A stretch of DNA of 64,000 nucleotides from Siphonodentalium dalli (Eukaryota > Mollusca > Scaphopoda > Gadilida > Siphonodentaliidae). Location: NCBI GenBank assembly GCA_032622095.1, contig CP136064.1:143919954-143983953 (forward strand), written 5' to 3'. The position numbers were made by a program, and so were the translations under genes. Shown one piece after another: positions 57,525 to 64,000 of the stretch; within the stretch, counting starts at the first letter, position 1, and each line of letters opens with the position of its first letter. The notes beneath the pieces were generated by a model. The model was not told the origin of the DNA, did no database searches, and saw nothing but the letters and a program-made list of their open reading frames with translations.

Positions 57525-58262
57525 AGGCATAATCTGGTTTTATGGTTTAATAGCATTACTATTGGAGGTTAATAATGTGATTGTGTTTAGTAGATTTGTT
57601 GGTTGCATGGGAAGACAACTTGAGAGCTCTGTATCAGTCTATGAGAACAAAATAATTATTCATAACACTTTTAGAACTGTAGGTCTAGTTTGTTTTATTT
57701 ATATATTAATGGAAAGCTTTTTCGACATTGATTTCAATTGATTACAAATGTGAATTGAAATATTAAAGAGGCACAACAGGTTTGAACTTTGATACATTTT
57801 TTTTTTATACATAAATTGCCATGTGAACATCCAATATCCAGAGTATATGAGAATACCTTTAATAGATGTCATTCCAAGCGAAATCTGTTATTAATTGAGT
57901 GGTGACATATGTTACAAAGCTCTAGGGGGTGGTTGTATGCAGGTAAAGACAAACAACCTGCTGGCTGGATAATTGTTTATCCTATCTGTCAAATTTATTA
58001 ATGGCTAAACCATTGGATCTCACAGTGAGAGGTCATTGTGTGAATAGGGACAGAGTTATGAGATTTAAATCGACTCCTCCCCCACCCCAAATACTTTAAC
58101 CCCTTCTTAAGACAAATTATTTGAGCTTTTGTTTTTAAGTTTAAGTACTGATATATGTATTACTGTGATCATATCTTAGACCAATTATCAGTTATAGCTA
58201 ATCGCTATCGCTAAGGTATGGGTTAAACATCTGTCGATTGTGATTGGCCTCTCGTTAGGAAA
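57525..58262. other. Unassigned stretch
   Basis: Phrases near 58015-58065 (GGATCTCACAGTG...AATAGGGACAGAGTTATGAG) and 58468-58525 (GGATCTCATAGATG...AATAGGGGCAGAGATAAGAG) are diverged copies about 450 bp apart, indicating another internally repeated dispersed element. No gene. Confidence 0.4.
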
Positions 58263-58372
58263 TGAGGTCCCCAGAGAGTGAATACGTTGTGCTATTCCAC
58301 CTTGGGGAATAGTGTCATTAAATTCACCTTTTGTGGACCTCATTCTGCAGAGGTCAGACACTCTAAATACAG
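58263..58372. repeat. Short copy of the GAGGTCC hairpin family
   Basis: Inverted ends ATGAGGTCCCCAGAGAGTGA and GGACCTCATTCTGCAG flank about 60 bp. It matches the arm sequence of the 2169-2402 hairpin. Confidence 0.6.
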
Positions 58373-59213
58373 ACTTGGCTGTCCCAATATTATTTTGTTA
58401 ACCACCACTTATCCAGGTGAAATCATACCCTATTGGATAGTGGGGGTATATTGATATTACTAGATGAAGGGATCTCATAGATGGGGATTCACATTTGTTC
58501 TAATAGGGGCAGAGATAAGAGATTTAACTCTCTATCCTGTTTGGTACTGGTATAATAATATTGATTTCTAGGAAGCCTGGGTGGGGGCAATGTTGGAGGC
58601 AACGGGGAAGGAGTGTAGAGCGGTGGAGTTTTGACCCCCCTATTTGATCAAAATTTAAACAGTTGAAAATTTCATGCCTGGTATAACATTAGTTGTAGAT
58701 TAGATGTTCACATAAAAAATAGGTTAGAATTGTTCTCATAGTTTGGTTTGTTTTTCCCTCATGTATGTTTTTAAACCAACAGTCCATATGTTCCTACATC
58801 AGGTTAAACTGTTGGACCAAATTGGCCACAAATTTTAACTTTATTTGGTTTGTAATTTTCAAACGTTTGAGAGCTTGAAGTACTGGTACCAGTTGTAAAA
58901 TTCAATCTAAGAGGGATGTGCAAAAGGATTTTTGTGAACTTAGTACTGTGGTATGGTTGTTTTCTTTAAAAGGTAAGAGATTGGAGATTTGTCAGTGGTG
59001 TGCAATTAGAAATTTCATTTGACGAGTCTTGCTCATCTGAGAACCTCCAGCTATGTCCCTGTTTAGAACTACTTGTCTTAAGTGATATTGTCACGTGCTG
59101 ACCCTTGTAGTCTTTCAGAGTCTCAGTCTTCTCAGTCTTCTCAGTCTTTAAAGTCTGGTGAGCGACCCACAGTCATTGACTGTCTTGTTTATGGGAATAA
59201 ACAATAAAAAAGC
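58373..59213. other. Unassigned stretch
   Basis: Contains a short run of CAGTCTTCT repeats (about 59117-59147). No gene or bounded element was recognised. Confidence 0.4.
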
Positions 59214-59400
59214 TATATAAATAAAGAAATGAATGCAGTGGGTTTATAACTTTATGTGTGTGTGTTATTGAGAGATACTGCACATAGGTTGTTGTGGCAC
59301 ATTTAGTGTCAACCGCTTTACACAATGTCCCCAAACGACCACAGCGCCGTGTCCCCCAATAACACACGCACACCCACTATATTCATTTCTTAAATACAAT
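59214..59400. repeat. Short inverted-repeat element
   Basis: AAGAAATGAATGCAGTGGGT...GTGTGTGTTATTG on the left is inverted as CAATAACACACGCACACCCA...ATTCATTTCTT on the right. Arms are about 45 bp and the loop about 80 bp. The 66-codon ORF across it is incidental. Confidence 0.6.
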
Positions 59401-60374
59401 ATTTTGTGCAACTCTCATTTTATCTTTGAAGCTCCATACTTTAATATATACATGTATGTACTACTATAGAGCACATATTAGATATTGTTGTTATGGACTT
59501 TTCCCGAATTTGAATAAATAGTTTGACAGTATTTCTCTTTCTCTCTCTCCCCATTGTCCTGGATATATGGCCTCTGAAAACAGGTTGGGGAGAAGACCTT
59601 CCAACATTTCATGGATGCATGAGATGAAAATAATATTGCCTCTATCGATGAGATGAAACGACATTTTTATATCTTATCCTTTTAAGATATACCAACATGT
59701 ATAACCAGTGTTATAAATGAAATAACCATTGCAAGATGTTTATCAATTACAGATACAGTGCATGCAGTTCTGCATTACATTCAGTCAATAATGAATATAT
59801 TTACAGGCATGTGGGCAATTGCATCTTTCAATAAGTCATTTCTAAAGTGTTTCCATTTGTATTATCCCCCAGCTGTGTCACTAAATTACCAGCTTTTATA
59901 GAGCCTATAGACAAAAATTCTACTGTCAATATTGGGAGATATTTCATCCCAATATCTATAAATTCAAATCAATGTTAGTCAGCAATCTTGAAGCAGTGAA
60001 GAAACCACACCTGATGTTACCCACAGATTACAATATTTTAGTCGCGCACTCCCATTTCAAATCAAAGTGGTTTGTTCAAAAAGATTCCCTACAGTATCTC
60101 ATCTGATGGGCCAACAGAAGCTTGAAGTTTGCAAAGAATCTTTCCATTTTTTAAACAGTTTAGTTTAAATATTCATCTGATGCCCTGTAGTACTTGTGGA
60201 GTTTCAATGTATTGAAGGAACAATAATTTAGATATGTGCCTTGAATGGCAAGCGTTTGTATCAATTGTGTGTTGAAAGACAAGCCTGTGTTAGGATCTCC
60301 AATAATTGGATAGATGTCTGCATACAGTAATATATTTGAAGCTTTGAAGTGCATTTATGACAAATCAATGTGGG
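59401..60374. other. Unassigned stretch before duplication copy B
   Basis: No gene or bounded repeat recognised. Homology to copy A begins abruptly at 60375. Confidence 0.45.
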
Positions 60375-60488
60375 ATGTAATAAATATATTTTATAACATT
60401 TTTTCGTACATTTTTGTTTACTGTTACATGTATTTGACAAAACTTGCTGCATAAAAAATTCTGAGCAATCCTTCTGTTTGGTTTCAGA

Positions 60489-60548
60489 CCAAGTCAATAT
60501 GATACAAGTCGCTACAATCCAGTTTGGGAACACGAACGAACATACTGA
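60489..60548 (+). CDS. Possible terminal coding exon, copy 3 of 4
   Basis: Reads PSQYDTSRYNPVWEHERTY then stop, after the same polypyrimidine tract and AG (60486-60487). The fourth copy at 61540-61599 reads the same with K for the E near the end. No function is assigned. Confidence 0.3.
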   Translation, partial: PSQYDTSRYNPVWEHERTY

Positions 60549-60641
60549 CATCCAGGGGATACAGAGGCAACCTATTGAAAGCATGAGGGACATTTTCAAG
60601 TGATGGGTGAGTATTTGTAGAGGCAGCTAGATATTTCTCTC

Positions 60642-61380
60642 CAGTGTTCGCGCTGAACCGAAAAATATTTTAGCCAAATGAAAATTTTATTAGCCAAATG
60701 AGAAAAACTTTAGCCAAATGATTTTTGGCCAAATTAAATCCTCATTTTCTGGGCGGTTCACAATTAATGACTAAAATATTCGCTTTAAACTTTATTTGTT
60801 ATACGGTACAGTATAAAAACATAATTAAAACAACACAAAAACAACTTTAAAAACAATATTATACGAACATATGTATGTATTACATGAATATCACACAAGC
60901 AGATCAATTCATAAAACATTACTATAGAATATGGCGGGATTTCACATCGCAAAAGCCCGCATAAATTCGCTAAGCTAATTAATTGTAATAACTCTATGTC
61001 GTTGACACTTTTATGACGAGAAGCCAGTTTATTAAACGGGATGCAGATTACGCAACCATTGATTAAGAACTGCTCTTCTGAACAAAGCATTTAGGTATTT
61101 TATCTTACAGGCGGCTTAATCAGTTACATAACCAGTATACAGCTTAAGCGTTTTGACGATTAGGCTGGTTAAATGTCATCGACAGCGTATTAACATAAGT
61201 ACGAAATACTTTCGTCACTTAACTTCGATCTATTCAGCGCTTTTATTAATTAGCTTTACGACTCCATGCTTTCCGTCTCCATTTGGGGTTAAAAAAAGTT
61301 TAGCCAAATGAAATTTTTATTAGCCAAATTCGAATAATATTAGCCATTGGCTAATTTGGCTACCGACAGCGCGAACACTG
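60642..61380. mobile_element. hAT element, non-autonomous, copy B
   Basis: Same TIRs and the same TTTCTCTC target duplication as copy A (60634-60641 and 61381-61388), so it was inherited through the segmental duplication and is not an independent insertion. It is 739 bp, with one extra TTAGCCAAATG-containing subterminal unit and a small interior length change. Confidence 0.93.
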
Positions 61381-62035
61381 TTTCTCTCTAAATCACAGAT
61401 ATGAAAATGGAATAAGGGTAGGACCATGTAATAAATATATTATATAACATTTTTTCGTACATTATAGTTTACTGTTACATGTATGTGATAAAACTTGCTG
61501 CATCAAAAATTCTGAGCAATTCTTCTGTTTGGTTTCAGACCAAGTCAATATGATACTAGTCGCTACAATCCAGTTTGGGAACATAAACGAACATACTGAC
61601 ATCCAGGGGATACAGAGCCACTTGTTTTATGATTGACAGGTACAAAATCTATTCTAGCCATGGTTATCCGATCTGAATGTAATTTGGTATGGAGGTTTGC
61701 CATCACAAATACTTTCAAAAGAGTGCCCATTTGCGTTATTTGTGTTTTTATTTTGTCTGATTAATCGACCTTCATAAAATTTTCTCGATTTTTTGTCTGT
61801 CAGGCTTTGAACCAATTTCAACAAACAAAGTTTTGGTATTCACTCGTGCAGGTGTTATTCAGTCATCACGGGTCGGATTAAGACATCTTTCAAAATAAGC
61901 CAGATAAGAAAATTAATAGCCTCATTAGAAAGATACCTTGGTGGGGGTATTACATGTATATATTATATATATATATTATATATTATACCAAGCTCTTTCC
62001 TAAGTAAAATAAAATAGAAAAATTGGCCATGCAAG

Positions 62036-62589
62036 CAGGGGGGGGGGGGGGGGGGGGGGTCGGAAAAAAAATTCAGGCACGTATGGCATTTTTTCCCTTT
62101 CAATCATTTTTTGTACCCACCCACCCCCACTGCCAAATTTCTTTCCGTTTTCGGCAGTTTTTTCCGACCATTTTTTGACACCCACCCCCCCCTTTTAACA
62201 CTAAAACAGAGATTTGCGGGGGGAAATTCACTGTAAACAGCTGTATATGAATTTCTGTGCATACTATTTATCATGGATGTTAACATGGGCATGTAAATAG
62301 GAATGAGTCATTTTGAGGTCATTCGGCAAAAAAAACATGGCTGCCAGTGGCCATCTTGGATTTCAAAATTTGCAACAAAATACAACACGATAACTGCCTG
62401 CAGTCAGTTGACCAGTTAGAATTACATTATTTCTCTCATTCAAAGTGGTTTTGAAGCCCAACTCATTGCCAAAACACTAAAAAACAGCAGGACATTTTGT
62501 TTTTAGTTGCGGAAAAAATTGCTTGTTGGTGGCTTTGACCACCCACCCACCCCGGCATATGGCCGGAAAAAAAAAATTCAGCCCCCCCT
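62036..62589 (+). mobile_element. hAT-like non-autonomous element, copy C2
   Basis: The insertion is absent from duplication copy A, which reads straight through CCATGCAAGTACTTGG (39181 onward). Here ATGCAAG is repeated on both sides (62029-62035 and 62590-62596). The element starts CAGGGG with a G22 tract and ends with a C-run; TIR-like blocks (GGAAAAAAAATTCAGGCACG and its counterpart) lie just inside. It contains a family-i unit at 62265-62370. It is the inverted homologue of 804-1616 without the nested TTAA MITE. Confidence 0.85.
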
Positions 62590-64000
62590 ATGCAAGTACT
62601 TGTCCCATGTATCTACTATCTAGCTACTAACTATAGCAAGGGCGATTTTTATCTCACAGATTTTTGGTAATGGGCAGGTGGTGGGTGGTCATTTTCAGAT
62701 GAGTGATTTAACATCATAACTTGAACAAATATCAACTGATTTGTTGATATTTGATATATGAAACTTGCTCATTAATGCTCAACAATGTCTTGATCGAGTT
62801 TGAAAACCAGTCAGGTATGTGAAGCACAGCCCTTAATTAGTTAATTTTTAATAGTGCCATAACTTGAAAAAAATTAATCAACTGATTTTGTTATATTCGG
62901 TATATGAGACTCGATTAATAATGTCTTGTTCGAATTCAAAGTCTACTAATATGGTTTATAAGCATTCTTTCTCTATTTCTATAGATTACATGTATCTCAT
63001 CCTGTTTTTTTGAAGATATCCTACAAGCTATCCAACAGTGAACAGAATTTAGATCCTACTCAGGCTACTGGTAACTCTTAAGAAGAATTAGGATAGATGA
63101 AACAGTAACTATTAAGGTTATGGATCTACCACAGGTAACTTGAATTTTTAGCTGCATTAATTTTAGACTTATTTTAGTTCAACTGAGAAATTGTTATGAC
63201 TGCTTGTCCAGGCAACATAACTTGAAAGAATTGTGTGGTATAGCATGATACTAGGTGATTTCAACTGATTTGGGACCAATACCAACACGAACCGATGGGT
63301 GGTATTGGTCCTGTTGAGTCTTGTATCATGCTATAACACACAACCCAAGACACTGTAACATTTTTACCATGTTGACAATTCTAACCAATTGGGAAAAAAT
63401 GCTCCATCTGTGAGTTTGCATGCCAAAAGTTACATTTTGAACGAATCTGATAACATTACTCTTACATGCCTTTAGAATAATCATGATGGCCCAATGATGA
63501 ATTTTGTTTACATGATTCCAAATGATAACAACCAAGATCAGAATAATAATTGAGGTCTGTTGGATTGGGAAGAAGATGTTAAAGCTTTCAGAGGGGTAGT
63601 TGTGGAAAATGTTTTCTGTATAATTCCAAGTGATGTCCACCAAGATGACTTGGATAAGAAAAAAAAATCTATATTTTTTTGCCAACTCTTTCCACGATGG
63701 GAGGTGGAAGTGGGTTGAGATATTTAGGCCAGCCCCGTCTTTTAACCAGAGTTATCCCACTTTATATTTATATGTAATTTTATGCCCATTAGTGTGGTAA
63801 CTTTATAACAAATGTCAGCTAATTAAATTCATATTTGGTTTATCGATCTTTCACAACAATAGCAAGTTTGCGATACCCATCCGACGGGTACGGGTAAATC
63901 GGTGAACATCGTCACGGTCTTTTGTGTACTTTCAATGCAGCTAATAAAGCGATGGCGATTTGGAACGGGTAGATGTGTCCTGTTGACCGGTAACCTTTCA

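Larger units (their letters stand above)
60375..64000 (+). repeat. Segmental duplication, copy B (runs off the window)
   Basis: Collinear with 37578-40739. Compared with copy A it starts inside tandem unit 1, has a slightly longer hAT element, a 554-bp insertion at 62036-62589, and a 144-bp deletion at 63727/63728. The ACGGGT run near 63890 is one unit shorter. Confidence 0.95.

Noticed and set aside
63326-63685. 119-codon minus-strand ORF in duplication copy B
   Set aside because: The equivalent frame in copy A is shorter and shifted by an A-run length change; composition is AT-driven with no motif.

Overview
The window is eukaryotic, AT-rich and almost gene-free. Its repeats suggest a lophotrochozoan, most likely a marine bivalve mollusc. 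That is an inference from repeat style: abundant TIR/MITE families, tRNA-headed SINEs, dispersed elements carrying tandem units of about 150-160 bp, and long satellite arrays. No prokaryotic operon, rRNA, intact tRNA gene or CRISPR array was seen, and no ORF exceeds about 120 codons. Every coding call is therefore tentative.

Layout. 1-5.8 kb: interspersed repeats, including a hAT-like composite with a TTAA MITE nested in it, a 98-bp-arm hairpin, and a 512-bp TTAA element with long TIRs. 5.8-16.2 kb: satellite array 1, 162-bp monomer, about 64 copies, with near-identical higher-order blocks on the left and a disordered right part. 16.2-24.1 kb: satellite array 2, about 82-bp monomer, about 96 copies, directly abutting array 1 and also with higher-order order. 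24.1-37.5 kb: SINEs, a long internally repetitive hairpin-headed element, foldback elements, minisatellites, and one stray relic of the 162-bp monomer. 37.6-40.7 kb and 60.4-64.0 kb: two copies of a direct segmental duplication (the second runs off the window). Each holds a tandemly doubled possible terminal exon and a hAT element with a perfect 8-bp target duplication. 40.7-60.4 kb: a dense field of mobile-element families, including a pogo/Tigger-like TA element, a cluster of a CCCGACTTCGTCCGGG-headed repeat, three hairpin-headed families, two large foldbacks and two TTAA elements.

How the parts relate. Several insertions can be proved inside the window because an empty or unoccupied paralogue is also present: the TTAA MITE at 946-1215, the short (TATCC)n retroposon at 30031-30154 and the hAT-like element at 62036-62589. 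Together with the segmental duplication they give a partial relative chronology. The features most worth following are the two abutting HOR satellites, the hairpin-headed element architecture shared by unrelated sequences, and the concentration of TTAA-flanked families.
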